Shown here: positions 11,668 to 23,400 of the stretch, piece by piece
Numbering within the stretch: the first letter of the stretch is position 1
Layout: each line of letters opens with the position of its first letter
Assembly (NCBI RefSeq): GCF_963678635.1
Contig: NW_026970628.1
Location: 1 to 64,000 of the forward strand
Direction: 5' to 3'
Length of the DNA stretch: 64,000 bases
Source of the DNA: Symsagittifera roscoffensis
Taxonomy: Eukaryota; Xenacoelomorpha; Acoela; Convolutidae
The notes under the pieces: model-generated
What the model saw: only the letters and a program-made list of their open reading frames with translations
The model's database searches: none
Told to the model about the DNA's origin: nothing
Made by a program: the position numbers and the translations under genes

Positions 11668-12600
11668 ATGGAAAACAACACATTACCGTCTTCTTTACAG
11701 TTACATTACAGTCTCAAAGATTTCACTCTTCCTAATATTAAGCTCCCACAGTTCGACGGTAATCCAGTAGGATCGAATAATTGGTTTGAGCTGTTCCAAA
11801 CTGCAATAGGAAACAATCCACAGGTAACTGATGTGAAAAAAATTACCTGCAGTCCCTGTGAGTCGATAAAGACATAAACGTTGTGAGATCTACGGCACGA
11901 AATCTTCGCTGTTTATTCAAGCAGTACAGGAGCTAATTCGCAGATGTGGCAAACCTAAACTCGTTTTCGCAGTTTTTACCAGGGAGTTGGAAAAGTTTTG
12001 ATCAACTGCATGTTAATGAGCCTGAAAGATTCGTCAAGTTTGCTGCTTTTCTACGTAAGCTGGTGCAAAATTTCGAACTAAACAATTTCACGTCCGACTT
12101 GAACTCGAGTAACCCGCTGAACTTGCTCGCTCTAAACTACGTCCTTAATTCTTGTTCAAACGGGAAGAAAACTGCGCATATATTGGATGGACTACGCTAC
12201 ACTCAAAGAACTCACGCACTGGCTTAACAACTTTTCTAGAGCTTGCGAGAATCTAAACGTTTTAATCGATGCGCCGCGCTTTTTTACGGAAAACAAAGAT
12301 TGGAAAAACAACCAACAACAAAATTGTCTCATAACTATGCGTAACAGCCAGCATACCGGAAAAAAAACAATAACTTCAAGATAGAACCAAATACATGAAA
12401 ATGGTTATGGCCGCTGGACAATGAACATCATTACATTGGATACTGCCCAGCTTTTGTAAAGCTAACTACGCAACAAAAAACTGAATTAGTGAAGGATAAG
12501 CAGTTGTGCTTCAACTGCCTGGGTAAGCATAGGTCGACTTGCCGTACTTCTGCAAGACGTTGTATCTTGAACAATTACGGGGGAAAACAACACTCTAATT
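11668..12600 (+). pseudogene. gag: BEL/Pao gag region
   Basis: It begins at an ATG with LKDFTLPNIKLPQFDGNP, the usual LPK-x-x-LPxFxG entry of Pao gag, and ends with the zinc knuckle CFNCLGKHRSTCRTSARRC near 12510-12565. It precedes the protease. It is broken. Confidence 0.8.
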
Positions 12601-12658
12601 TACATAGGATCAGGATAAAACTGCGCAGCGACATACTCAAAAATCCAACAATATAAAC

Positions 12659-15600
12659 TTGGAAAACCGAGCGAATACAAAATCTGGTTTAAAAAACCAA
12701 CTCCAGTTTGTGCCCATTACTTTGTTCAAGAACAACCAGGTGATTCCTTGCTATGTAATTCTCGACAATTGCAGCAGCTGTTCTCATGTTCCTAAACGCA
12801 CAGCTGATACCTCACAGTGTAAGCCCAGTCAAACAGTTGAATTAAGCATTTGTGTTGCTTTCAGTGATGAAACTGTTTTGTCGAATCTGATTCAACAACA
12901 CATAGGAGCTTTTAAGTCTACTTATGCAATTTTACCTTACAAACAGTCTGATTGGTCGAAACGCTCAACTACGTTTTGATAGATGTCGCAAAAATTGATC
13001 AAAGTATGTTCACGGTATGACCATCTAGGACAAATTGCTTTTCCTAATCTCTTCCACAATTCGGTACACATTCTACTCGGCATCGACACTTTCTTGCATA
13101 TCGCAGAGAATGCAATTTTGAAGGGCCTTGCCGGCAGTCCGTATCGAGTGCGCAACTTGCTGGGATGGACGATAACCGGACGCTTCATCAAAAGTTTTTA
13201 GATGAGCAGTGCAAATATCATCTAACCAATTTCATAGACCTTAATCAACACAATGATGCTTCCTCTAACAAAATTGTTGAAAAATAATGGAAAGTTGAAG
13301 AATCCAGCACAATTTCTCTCGTAACTATAAGACCATTTTCAAGCAAAAATTTTAATCAATTAGAGTTTATGAAACAAAACATTCAACATGACGGAACCCG
13401 CTACCGAATCAGTTTGTCTTGGAAAAAAAAATCAACTATGTTGTTGCTAAAAACTCAACTTGAATCTCTACAACGACGACTAGAAAAGAACAAACAATCA
13501 ATGCAACTATGCGACCACTCATTAGCAACTGATATTGATAAAGTTTTTTGATACCCGTAATTTTCCTTCATCTGCCACCGTTACAAATATGGTACCTACC
13601 GCACCATCCGGTTAATAATCCGTCGAAGTCTGGTAAAGTTCGACGTGTAACAAATGCTGCATCAATATTCAACGGCGTTTTTTTTTGTTCAATTCCTGTT
13701 TAGACACGGAACCGGATCTACTTAATAACAGGTTTCGTTTGCTGATGAGGTTTAGAGAAAAACCAATAGCGGTTTCCGGTGATATAGAAGGCAAGTTATT
13801 GCAGATAGGCCCAAAAAGACGATCAAAACGTACTGCGATTCTTGTGGCCGACTTATCAAGGCATTAAGCACTGTTAGTATATGCGTACAGTCTTCGGAGC
13901 AGAACTCTTGGCCGAAATAGCCATGCTTGCCCGACATCAAACACAAGTCGACTTTTGCAACAAAGAACCTAACATACAGCAACTAATTCATAACATCTTC
14001 TACATGGATGACATCGTTCATTCCTATGACAATCTACTGGAAGTCCAAAAATCAATTGAGCTTTCAAGACGCTATTCCAAAAAGGGAGGATTCAATTCAA
14101 CCAATTTGTATCGAGTACTCCACAAGTGCTTGATTTCCTGAACGAATCTAAAATTGAAAACAATAGTAAAGTGAGAAACTATGGATGACAACCTCATCAT
14201 TCAGTCCGTACTGAAAAAACCTAACGGCTGAAAAATTGTCCTTACGTAAAACTTTATCTACTGTAGCCAGAGTTTTCAATCCTCTGGGATTGACAGCAAT
14301 ATTTCTCATAACTCTCAAAATACTGCTTGAAAGTTTTGGCAATCTGGTAAAACTTGGAATCAAGAAGTTCCTCAGCCCAATTATCGAAAAAGTTACCCGA
14401 CGACGTGGAAGGGATAATAATCTAAAATTACCGAGGTTCATAGGCAAACTCGACAGACACAGCGATATAAGTTTCACCGATGCTTCTCAGTGCTCTATGG
14501 AAGTTTGCACATACATCCGAATTTCACAGCAAGCCTCTAAATAATCATCATTGATGATTGGAAGAACCAAGGTAGCACCACTTAACCAAGAAAGCATATT
14601 CAAGCACGAATTACAAGCTGTAGTAATTGGTGCACGTCTATACAAATTTGCAACCGAAAAACCTCGACTAAATTTTAGCGCCGTCTTTTCTGGATGGATA
14701 TTACGACGATACTTGCATAAATCAATCTTCCGGAAAAGCAAAATTTATAATGTGCGAACAAAATTAATGAAATTCTGTGGGTTTCTGATGCCCAACAGTG
14801 GCATCAAAAACCCGGTAAACGGAACCCCGCCAACCACCTACAAGACGTATTCCCCTTCAGGACGTGGATCAATTTTAGTTGCAACCGACTGAATTCGTAT
14901 TATTACCAGAATCTAATTTGTCTCAACGAAAACTAAAGGACGACTCAGTTTTCAACCAGTTTTCACCACTACAGATAAGGAGAAAACTACTACAGTAAAA
15001 GTCTAGAGTACCGTTTTACATACCAACGCTATGATGAAAAGGGAAATATTTCTACTAGGGCAAAAAAGGGATCAATCATAAGTGTTTCGAGTAATTTCGA
15101 TTGGTTTCATCTACTTCCCACAATTGCTCCTGTTTTACAGTTCAAGGACATTCTTCAACAAAAAAAATGCGAGTTAAGAATAGACGACCGGGAGGTTGCT
15201 AAGACTCTCCTCTGCTCTTTGAGCAATCACAACACGCTTTTTTCATTGATGCTTTAGAAATTGAAGATGATTTAGTGCCATATTCGCCATTCATGGATAA
15301 TAAACTTATTTGTGCTCGAAGACGACTAAAGCACTCACCAATGCAACAAAAAACCTTATTTTTTTACATGCAAAAACCCTATTTTTCTGCATTCAACCTA
15401 TGATCAAAAACGCACATCATAAATGCGTGCACCTCGCACCGAATTTGTACGACACTTCTTGCAAGAAAGCTTGTTAATTTTGAACCTCAGAAAGCTTTGA
15501 GACACAATCGCTACCACTGTTTCTTGTGCAGCCGCTGTCAAGGAAAAAATTTAAACCCTTTCATGGCTGGTCTACCTGCACAGCGCTTCGATGACCTCCA

Positions 15601-15930
15601 AATTAATCCATATCCGTTCAAGAACGTTGGACTTGACTATGTCAGCCCATTCTACTTTGCTGAAAAAGATACTACAGAAAAAAAACTATAAGTGTCCCTT
15701 CAATTGCTTAACAAAGCCTGCAACGCACCTGGAAGCTACCGAAAATATGAAAAATGAAATTTTCTTGACAGCAGCTAGCAGATTCATGGCGCAACGTGGG
15801 TCTCTAAACTAATTTTTTTTTAAATAACGTAGTGTACTTTGTCGGCGCACGTAAACAAATCATGAAACAACCTTTAAATGACAACAGAGACGAAACCGCT
15901 ATCAAGCTTCAGATGAGGTCAGTCGACTGG
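12659..15930 (+). pseudogene. pol: BEL/Pao pol region (protease, RT, RNase H, integrase)
   Basis: Domains in order: a DUF1758-type aspartic protease (12659-13200, with VIPCYVILDNCSSCS and later GSPYRVRNLLGWTITG); RT (about 13370-14140, with PIAVSGDIEG and FYMDDIVHS); an RT/RNase H connection (about 14236-14890, with LSTVARVFNPLGL and APLNQESIFKHELQAV); integrase (about 15290-15930, with NVGLDYVSPFYF). This order is diagnostic of BEL/Pao. It is broken many times. Confidence 0.85.
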
Positions 15931-16429
15931 CGTTTTAGTGGTGAGTGGAAGCGTCTCGTTCAATCATCAGTCGATCTTTCTATTGATCTTAGGATCAAAC
16001 AGTCTTGTCTTTCCAGGAATCTTTTTTCAAGTTTGTAGTAGAATGCGAAGGTCTCATCACTTAACCACTTCCTAATTGGGAGGCCTTTTATTTACGCTGC
16101 CGCAGCTTCATTCTACGCCCAAACAAATACCAACAAACTAAGCAACAAATCCTGGAAGCTAACCAAGGTTCCAATAGAAGCGACTACAACCCTGATTTTA
16201 CTCTACGAAGCATGTGGCCCCTATGTAAGGTTGTTGAAACGTTTACCGGTCCTGATGGCCTTGCGCGCTCATGCGTAATCAAAATAGCGTTAGGAAGACT
16301 TACTAGGCCCGCGGTGAAACTAGCCCTAATGGAACCATAAACGAATTTTTAGACCTCACAAGCAATTATAATACCGAGCCCTAACCCCTCTGTTTTCATA
16401 ACTAATGCCCATCCCCCCGAAGATATTCA

Positions 16430-16577
16430 TGATGTGGAAAATCTTTCAATTTTATAACTTGAAAAAACGGTAATTTCCAGTTTGTTATTCAATAAATTAT
16501 CGAAGTGTGATCATCATTTCGATGATATATAAACGAAAAGATGACAATTTAAAAATCGAGAACCAAGAGTCTGAAAT
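16430..16577 (+). repeat. BEL/Pao LTR 4, right end of the array in copy A
   Basis: It begins TGATGTGGAAAATC and ends GAACCAAGAGTCTGAA. The next bases (CTCAGATTGGG) match no leader, so this is the outer right end of the array. Confidence 0.75.
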
Positions 16578-17634
16578 TCTCAGATTGGGCCAAGTTGTAT
16601 TCCAGTGAAAAAATTTCCAAAAAACGAGCTGTAGATTTTCACGGAGTTCCGCCACTGAAAATGTCAAAGGGCGTATAACTGGATGTAATGTAAAAAAACT
16701 TGCTGACTCTACAGAAAGAAATTTTTCCACTTTTTTAATTGTACCAATTTTTTGAAAGCCGCGAAAAAAACCAAAAAAAAACTGACAAAATTAAACTTCT
16801 TTCGTTTAGAGCAGGCTAACTTTCAAACAGGATTTTGAAAACGTTTTTTAAGTCGTGCATTATTCTGTTTTGCAAATGATATCTCCCCAACAATTAAAAA
16901 TTTTGCGGCACATCCTTTTCAACAAACACGTTATAACCCGACACCCCCTCTCCCAATAAATAACCTCCTTTCTTACCCCTTGACGCTTTAACCCCAAAAT
17001 TACTCGTACCCTTCTTCTACTCACCTGCTTCCTCACCTGCAAGCTAACACCCTTACTCAATGAAGCGGTTATCAACAATTAGTTCGCGTATTTCTTGAGA
17101 CTGACTACGAAATGCCAACATGATCGCTGGCAGTTTCGATGCTGTTAGTTCAGTATGTACAAAATATGTACAAAGTATAAACAAAGAATCCAGAGAAAAA
17201 TTGTCGAATCAAGCGATGAAAACAACAAAATCACTGGAGTCCACTGACAAGTTAGGGAAGGTAGAGAAAATTATTGGAATCCTTGTGAACCGCTAAAACA
17301 CCGTTGTCAATAAAAAAGCCGATTCCAATAAAAAATAAACGATGGGCGTTTTGTGTACGCATCTTTTGTTCTTTTTGTATAGACAAACATCAATTTTTTT
17401 ATATGATGTATGAAAGTATATTTAATGACCAGTTATTCCTTTAATTGCAGACTCATGCAAGTTCGTTGACAATTGGACTACGTGGAAATAAATTTAAAAA
17501 AAAAAGAAATGAGATCGTGGGGAGGATGTGTGTGTGTGTGTGTGTCTGTGTGTGTGTGTTTAAGTGTGTGTGTGTGTGTGTGTGTTGGGGGGGGGGGTAA
17601 AGAACCAAAAACCCAATCACATCATAATAGATCA
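16578..17634. other. Spacer 3' of the protease homolog, copy A
   Basis: No gene is recognised. The stretch contains the putative 3' UTR of the minus-strand protease-homolog exon, with the TG and poly-G tract at 17527-17597. A lysine/glutamate-rich plus-strand stretch around 17150-17300 (LESTDKLGKVEKIIGILVNR) looks like coiled coil but has no identified family. The same sequence recurs at 24034-25094. Confidence 0.5.
17527..17597. repeat. (TG)n microsatellite plus G11 tract, copy A
   Basis: TG repeats with two interruptions (TC and TTTAAG) are followed by eleven G. The tract lies just 3' of the stop codon of the minus-strand protease-homolog exon, so the transcript would carry C11 and (CA)n in its 3' UTR. 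Confidence 0.9.
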
Positions 17635-17854
17635 TTACCAGACAGTTTCGATCCAAGCAGTGTAGTCAGATACGCGTGGTCCAAAAGCGGATCCCTTGCA
17701 AATGTTTCCCCCACTAACTAAAGAAAAGAGGCACAGGGGTTGGTTGTTTGCAACTTTATACACAGGTCCCCCTTTATCTCCTAAGCAAGTGCGATATCTA
17801 TCGCTACTCAAATTGCTCCCAAGAAGGCAGACGTTTCCTGTCAAATTGAGAGAC
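17635..17854 (-). CDS. Serine protease homolog, terminal exon, copy A
   Basis: The minus-strand exon starts after a TTTTCAG acceptor at 17855 and runs to TAA at 17635. It encodes the last part of an S1 (chymotrypsin-fold) domain: SLNLTGNVCLLGSNL, then RYRTCLGDKGGPVYKV, then CLFSLVSGG...C, ending VSDYTAWIETVW. The GDSGGP signature reads GDKGGP (codon AAA), so the nucleophile Ser195 is Lys. Asp194 and the oxyanion glycine are kept. The residue at the S1-pocket base (two before the Cys) is Arg. The C-terminal helix ends normally. The upstream exon joins in frame (GA|G). The product is predicted to be non-catalytic, as in arthropod-type serine protease homologs. Whether it is expressed from this copy is unknown. 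Confidence 0.85.
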
Positions 17855-18125
17855 CTGAAAATACATGTGTTCAGCAAATATAAATTGATCTTTTAAATGT
17901 TCCTTTTCAGTCTCCCTTGATTTTTTTGGAACCTATTTAACCATTTAATCAAATTTTTTATGTTATTAAGCGTAAGCGTAAGCAAACAGGTGAAAAGATT
18001 CGACTTTAAAAACATTTTTTTTCTAATGCAATTTGCCATATGAACAGTTTTTAAAATTGTTATGCCCTATTTCACGTAAACATGCAAACATGAAAAGCTA
18101 GTGGCATATATAAATGAAAACATAC

Positions 18126-18474
18126 TCAAATGGGCACTGAAAAGATGAAACATCATTCCACGTGATTTCTTGCACTGCACCTGGCTTTTCGCCATCATAA
18201 AAGATTCTCCCCATCCCTTGAGTAGTTAGTGGATATGGGCTTTTGATTTCCTGGTGGCAAAGGGGTATACTCTTCAGCCCAGTAGTTTTGCTCCTCAAGT
18301 AAACCAGAGCAATGTCGTGATCAAGAGTTTTTGGATCATACTGAGGGTGGATTCTGTAAGAACCGTTGATTTTTCTGTAAGAAGCGTTGATATTTTCAGA
18401 TGTTTCGGGTCGTGGTTCTCGGAACTGGTCGTAATCACCAACTTCGACAAAGATTTTTCCTGGTTCCATTTTAT
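18126..18474 (-). CDS. Serine protease homolog, Asp-site exon, copy A
   Basis: The minus-strand exon follows a TTTTTTATAG acceptor and ends at a GTATGT donor; the 271-bp intron to the next exon keeps the frame. It encodes KIFVEVGDYDQF (the strand after the His loop), HPQYDPKTLDHDIALVYL (with catalytic-type Asp102 in DHDIAL), LCHQE, and GRIF...GAVQEITW, all typical of the S1 fold. It needs a first base G from the previous exon; the only such exon seen is at 31370-31496. Compared with copy B it carries seven extra residues (RKINGSY) from a 21-bp tandem repeat just before HPQYD, in the loop preceding Asp102. No His-site exon exists between this exon and copy B. Confidence 0.85.
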
Positions 18475-18644
18475 CTATAAAAAAGCAACACAATAGTAAA
18501 AGACTCGGTTTTTCCGTTATCGGAATCAAGGGCGCCTCAATTTTGTTGTTCCTGATAATATGATTCACTTGAGTTCCAAAAACGTACTATTTGAGAGCAA
18601 AAACGCTTCCCTGCAAGACTGGTTAGCATGATTAAAAAACTTAA

Positions 18645-18932
18645 GGCTCTTTTTCCTTTTCCCCACCTCGCATGAGCATCACTTTCAACGTGTGATGTTG
18701 CAGCTTTTTTCCAGTTCTTCTCTTTGATTTTTTTCCGAACCTCAGTATAAGAAAGTTTTTTTAAAAAAACTGTTCATGTTATGAACTGTATAAAAGATTC
18801 AGGTGAGCAGGTGAACAAATTTTTACAACTTTTCTTACATGCAAAATGCTCTGTGAACAATTTTTGAACAGCTTTTTTTGTAACAGCTTTATTTTGTACG
18901 CGGAGGGGTGTTGTAGGAAACTGGAAAAAAGC
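18645..18932. mobile_element. MITE, copy A (possibly composite)
   Basis: It starts GGCTCTTTTTCCTTTTCC and ends AACTGGAAAAAAGC. It is flanked by AAACTTAA and AAACTTTA, a 7-of-8 direct repeat. A second inner start (GCTTTTTTCCAGTT) near 18703 suggests a nested or composite structure. The copy-B counterpart is 26085-26373. Confidence 0.55.
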
Positions 18933-19212
18933 AAACTTTACAAAATAAACTGGCGCTAGATTGCTTTCTGGTCGGAGGTGGGGGGAGGGTTCAGATTTTC
19001 AAAAAATTTTCGAAACTTTTGCCGACGTTTTTTCTAGGTTGGCCAAATCGCTTTCTCGAGCTCCCAATTTTCCGAACGCTGTAACCAACGATCTTCCGAG
19101 CGTTTGGAAACAAATTGTTAGAACCACAATTTTGTCTGACTCATGAATTGAAGCAGGAAAAAATTTGAATTCTGACAGTCGGTGGGCCTCTTACATCAAA
19201 AGAACAGAATTC

Positions 19213-19410
19213 GGCTCTTTTTCTTTTTCTACCCACCTCACATAAGCATCAATTTTCTGGCGTAGCGAAGAGATTTACATAGTAAGATATGAAGACCCCA
19301 AATTTTTGTCATAGCCTGATCAGTCCACAAGCCAATTTTTTTTACGCTAGGCTCGCACAATGAGAACAGAGAAATTACTAATGAAAATTCGCTGGGAGGG
19401 GGAAAAGTAA
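19213..19410. mobile_element. MITE, one end eroded
   Basis: It starts GGCTCTTTTTCTTTTTC, and its body is homologous to the intact element at 30797 (shared CACCTCACATAAGCATCAA). Its right inverted repeat (GGGAGGGGGAAAAG) has lost the final GAGCC. The copy-B counterpart starts at 26654. Confidence 0.6.
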
Positions 19411-19482
19411 AAAATTTTTTTTAAACAGCGATACTTCGTAATTTCACGAGGGGGTTGGGAAGCTGGAAAAGAGTCAATAAAC

Positions 19483-19696
19483 GGCTCTTTTCCAGTTCCA
19501 CCCTTTCAAATTCAAATTTGAAAAGCTTCGTTAATTCATAATGCAATGAAATTTGGCGTGGTGAACAAATCGACAACTGTGAACAGAATTGTTTTTCATA
19601 CTTTACAGCGTAATATCACGCATTTAGCCGTAATAACACGTATAACTAACATAAAACTCGATATTTTGAAAGGAAAGGGGGAACCGGAAAAGAGCC
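19483..19696. mobile_element. MITE with TIRs and imperfect 8-bp target duplication
   Basis: The inverted ends are GGCTCTTTTCCAGTTCC and GGAACCGGAAAAGAGCC, and the element is 214 bp. The flanks CAATAAAC and CAATAATT match at 6 of 8 bases. The copy-B counterpart is 26924-27137. It has no coding capacity. Confidence 0.75.
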
Positions 19697-19903
19697 CAAT
19701 AATTTAGCCAATATACATTTGTACATAATCTGGCAATTCTCAACCCATTTGCAATTGATGAAAGACCCTTTTTAGAGGTGAGAGCTAATCTCTGCAAAAC
19801 AAGAAATCAAATGAATTCCTTAACAAACTAGCCTTTGCTCTTTCGACTCTTTTTGATTTTATGCCGACTTTTTGAATTAGTTTTTGAATTTTTTTGACTT
19901 GTT

Positions 19904-20120
19904 GGCTCTTTTCGAGTTTCCCACCCCCTTGTTAAATTACAAAAAAAAGATGTTCAAAAATTGTTCACGCGGCATTTTGCATGTTAGAAGTGTTCTAGAA
20001 ATGTGTTCACCTGTTCACGCTGACATTTTTTACTGCAGTTTCTAAGATTAAAAACCATTTTAACTAGACTTTCATCTAATGAATTTCAGAAACAATTAAG
20101 GGGGGGACTGGAAAAGAGCC
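19904..20120. mobile_element. MITE with TIRs and 8-bp target duplication
   Basis: It is a 217-bp element with ends GGCTCTTTTCGAGTTTCC and GGGACTGGAAAAGAGCC, flanked by GACTTGTT and GACTTGTC (7 of 8). Target length and small size suggest a non-autonomous element of an 8-bp-duplicating superfamily such as hAT; this is inference. The copy-B counterpart is 27345-27561. Confidence 0.8.
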
Positions 20121-20456
20121 GACTTGTCATAACGCAAAGAAACTTGGTGTGGTGAACAAAACAACAATTGTGAAGCTGTTTTTCACGCCCACACCCCCTC
20201 GAAAGGAAAAGGAGCCCCAAGTTCGTTTACTTAGGTCCGCAAAATACCAAAACGTATTGAAAAATTTTATTCAATCATTTGAGAGATGCAACTTCACGTC
20301 ACGTTTTCTCGCACGGCTTGTAGAAAGTTTTGCAAAAACTGCCATAAATTTTTCTGCGTTTTTCCTTTTCCCCCACAAATTCTATTTTCTCAATTGCTTA
20401 CGTGTTATTATGGCTGAACGCCTGATCTTATGAAGTAAATTATGAAAAATAAAAGT

Positions 20457-23400
20457 TTGATCAACGTATGTTCACGGTATGACCATCTAGGACAAATTGC
20501 TTTTCCTAATCTCTTCCACAATTCAGTACACATTCTACTCGGCATCGCCACTTTCTTGCATATCGCAGAGAATGCAATTTTGAAGGGCCTTGCCGGCAGT
20601 CCGTATCGAGTGCGCAACTTGCTGGGATGGACGATAACCTGACGCTTCATCATAAATTTTTAGATGAGCTGTGCAACTATCATCTAACCAATTTCATAGA
20701 CCTTAATCAACACAGTGATGCTTCCTCTAACAAAATTGTTGAAAAATAATGGAAAGTTGAAGAATCCAGCACAATTTCTCTCGTAACTATAAGACCATTT
20801 TCAAGCAAAAATTTTAATCAATTAGAGTTTATGAAACAAAACATTCAACATGACGGAACCCGCTACCGAATCAGTTTGTCTTGGAAAAAAAATTCAACTA
20901 TGTTGTTGCTAAAAACTCAACTTGAATCTCTACAACGACGACTAGAAAAGAACAAACAATTAATGCAACTATGCGACCACTCATTAGCAACTGATATTGA
21001 TAAAGTTTTTTGATACCCGTAATTTTCCTTCATCTGCCACCGTTACAAATATGGTACCTACCGCACCATCCGGTTAATAATCCGTCGAAGTCTGGTAAAG
21101 TTCGACGTGTAACAAATGCTGCATCAATATTCAACGGCGTTTTTTTGTTCAATTCCTGTTTAGACACGGAACCGGATCTACTTAATAACAGGTTTTGTTT
21201 GCTGATGAGGTTTAGAGAAAAACCAATAGCGGTTTCCGGTGATATAGAAGGCAAGTTATTGCAGATAGGCCCAAAAAGACGATCAAAATGTACTGCGATT
21301 CTTGTGGCCGACTTATCAAGGCATTAAGCACTGTTAGTATATGCCTATAATCTTCGGAGCAGAACTCTTGGCCGAAATAGCCATGCTTGCCCGACATCAA
21401 ACACAAGTCGACTTTTGCAACAAAGAACCTAACATACAGCAACTAATTCATAACATCTTCTACATGGATGACATCGTTCATTCCTATGACAATCTACTGG
21501 AAGTCCAAAAATCAATTGAGCTTTCAAGACGCTATTCCAAAATGGGAGGATTCAATTCAACCAATTTGTATCGAGTACTACAGAAGTGCTTGATTTCCTG
21601 AACGAATCTAAAATTGAAAACAATAGTAAAGTGAGAAACTATGGATGACAACCTCATCATTCAGTCCGTACTGAAAAAACCTAACGGTTGAAAAATTGTC
21701 CTTACGTAAAACTTTATCTACTGTAGCCAGAGTTTTCAATTCTCTGGGATTGACAGCAATATTTCTCATAACTCTCAAAATACTGTTTGAAAGTTTTGGC
21801 AATCTGGTAAAACTTGGAATCAAGAAGTTCCTCAGCCCAATTATCGAAAAAGTTACCCGACGACGTGGAAGGGATAATAATCTAAAATTACCGAGGTTCA
21901 TAGGCAAACTCGACAGACACAGCGATATAAGTTTCACCGATGCTTCTCAGTGCTCTATGGAAGTTTGCACATACATCCGAATTTCAAAGCAAGCCCGTAA
22001 ATAATCATCATTGATGATTGGAAGAACCAAGGTAGCACCACTTAACCAAGAAAGCATACCCAAGCACGAATTACAAGCTGTAGTAATTGGTGCACGTCTA
22101 TACAAATTTGCAACCGAAAAACCTCGACTAAATTTTAGCGCCGTCTTTTCTGGATGGATATTACGACGATACTTGCATAAATCAATCTTCCGGAAAAGCA
22201 AAATTTATAATGTGCGAACAAAATTAATGAAATTCTGTAGGTTTCTGATGCCCAACAGTGGCATCAAAAACCCGGTAAACGGAACCCCGCCAACCACCTA
22301 CAAGACGTATTCCCCTTCAGGACGTGGATCAATTTTAGTTGCAACCGACTGAATTCGTATTATTACCAGAATCTAATTTGTCTCAACGAAAACTAAAGGA
22401 CGACTCAGTTTGCAACCAGTTTTCACCACTACAGATAAGGAGAGAACTACTACAGTAAAAATCTAGAGTACCATTTTACATACCAACGCTATGATGAAAA
22501 GGGAAATATTTCTACTAGGGCAAAAAAGGGATCAATCATAAATGTTTCGAGTAATTTCGATTGGTTTCATCTACTTCCCACAATTGCTCCTGTTTTACAG
22601 TTCAAGGACATTCTTCAACAAAAAAACGCGAGTTAAGAATAGACGACCGGGAGGTTGCTAAGACTCTCCTCTGCTCTTTGAGCAATCACAACACGCTTTT
22701 TTCATTGATGCTTTGGAAATTGAAGATGATTTAGTGCCATATTCGCTATTCATGGATAATAAACTTATTTGTGCTCGAAGACGACTAAAGCACTCACCAA
22801 TGCAACGAAAAACCTTATTTTTCTACATGCAAAAACCCTATTTTTCTGCATTCAACCTATGATCAAAAACGCACATCATAAATGCGTGCACCTCGCACCG
22901 AATTTGTACGACACTTCTTGCAAGAAAGCTTATTAATTTTGGACCTCAGAAAGCCTTGAGACACAATCGCTACCACTGTTTCTTGTGCAGCCGCTGTCAA
23001 GGAAAAAATTAAAACCCTTTCATGGCTGGTCTACCTGCACAGCACTTCGATGACCTCCAAATTAATCCATATCCGTTCAAGAACGTTGGACTTGACTATG
23101 TCAGCCCATTCTACTTTGCTGAAAAAGATACTACAGAAAAAAAACTATAAGTGTCCCTTCAATTGCTTAACAAAGCCTGCAACGCACCTGGAAGCTACCG
23201 AAAATCTGACAAATGAAATTTTCTTGACAGCAGCTAGCAGATTCATGTCGCAACGTGGGTCTCTAAACTAATTTTTTTTAAAATAACGTAGTGTACTTTG
23301 TCGGCGCACGTAAACAAATCATGAAACAACCTTTAAATGACAACAGAGACGAAACAGCTATCAAGATTCAGATGAGGTCAGTCGACTGGCGTTTTAGTGG

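Larger units (their letters stand above)
10126..16577 (+). mobile_element. Long BEL/Pao element, broken
   Basis: The unit spans about 6.45 kb: LTR, primer-binding-like site, leader with tandem repeats, gag, protease, RT, RNase H, integrase, LTR. BEL/Pao is supported by a gag start with LPNIKLPQFDGNP, a CCHC knuckle CFNCLGKHRSTC near 12510, an RT with FYMDDIVHS near 14000, and an integrase core NVGLDYVSPFYF near 15630. It is broken in well over ten places. Its two LTRs differ by roughly a fifth by eye, which suggests great age or LTR exchange within the array. The part from 12995 onwards is also present in the downstream tandem copy. Confidence 0.85.
12995..20456. repeat. 7.4-kb tandem duplication, copy A
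   Basis: The sequence from 12995 (within Pao pol) to 20456 repeats directly as 20457-27900. It includes the rest of the Pao element, its last LTR, two protease-homolog exons, a TG/G tract and the MITE cluster. The copies differ by roughly one to two percent by eye, with small indels in homopolymers, a 21-bp difference in one exon and changes in the TG tract. Confidence 0.92.

Noticed and set aside
17960-17980. AAGCGTAAGCGTAAGC as a possible telomere-like or regulatory repeat
   Set aside because: There are too few units, and it is simply duplicated in copy B.
20408-22201. Many minus-strand ORFs that recur in both duplication copies (for example near 13752 and 21212)
   Set aside because: They are antisense shadows of the Pao pol region; recurrence is due to the segmental duplication.
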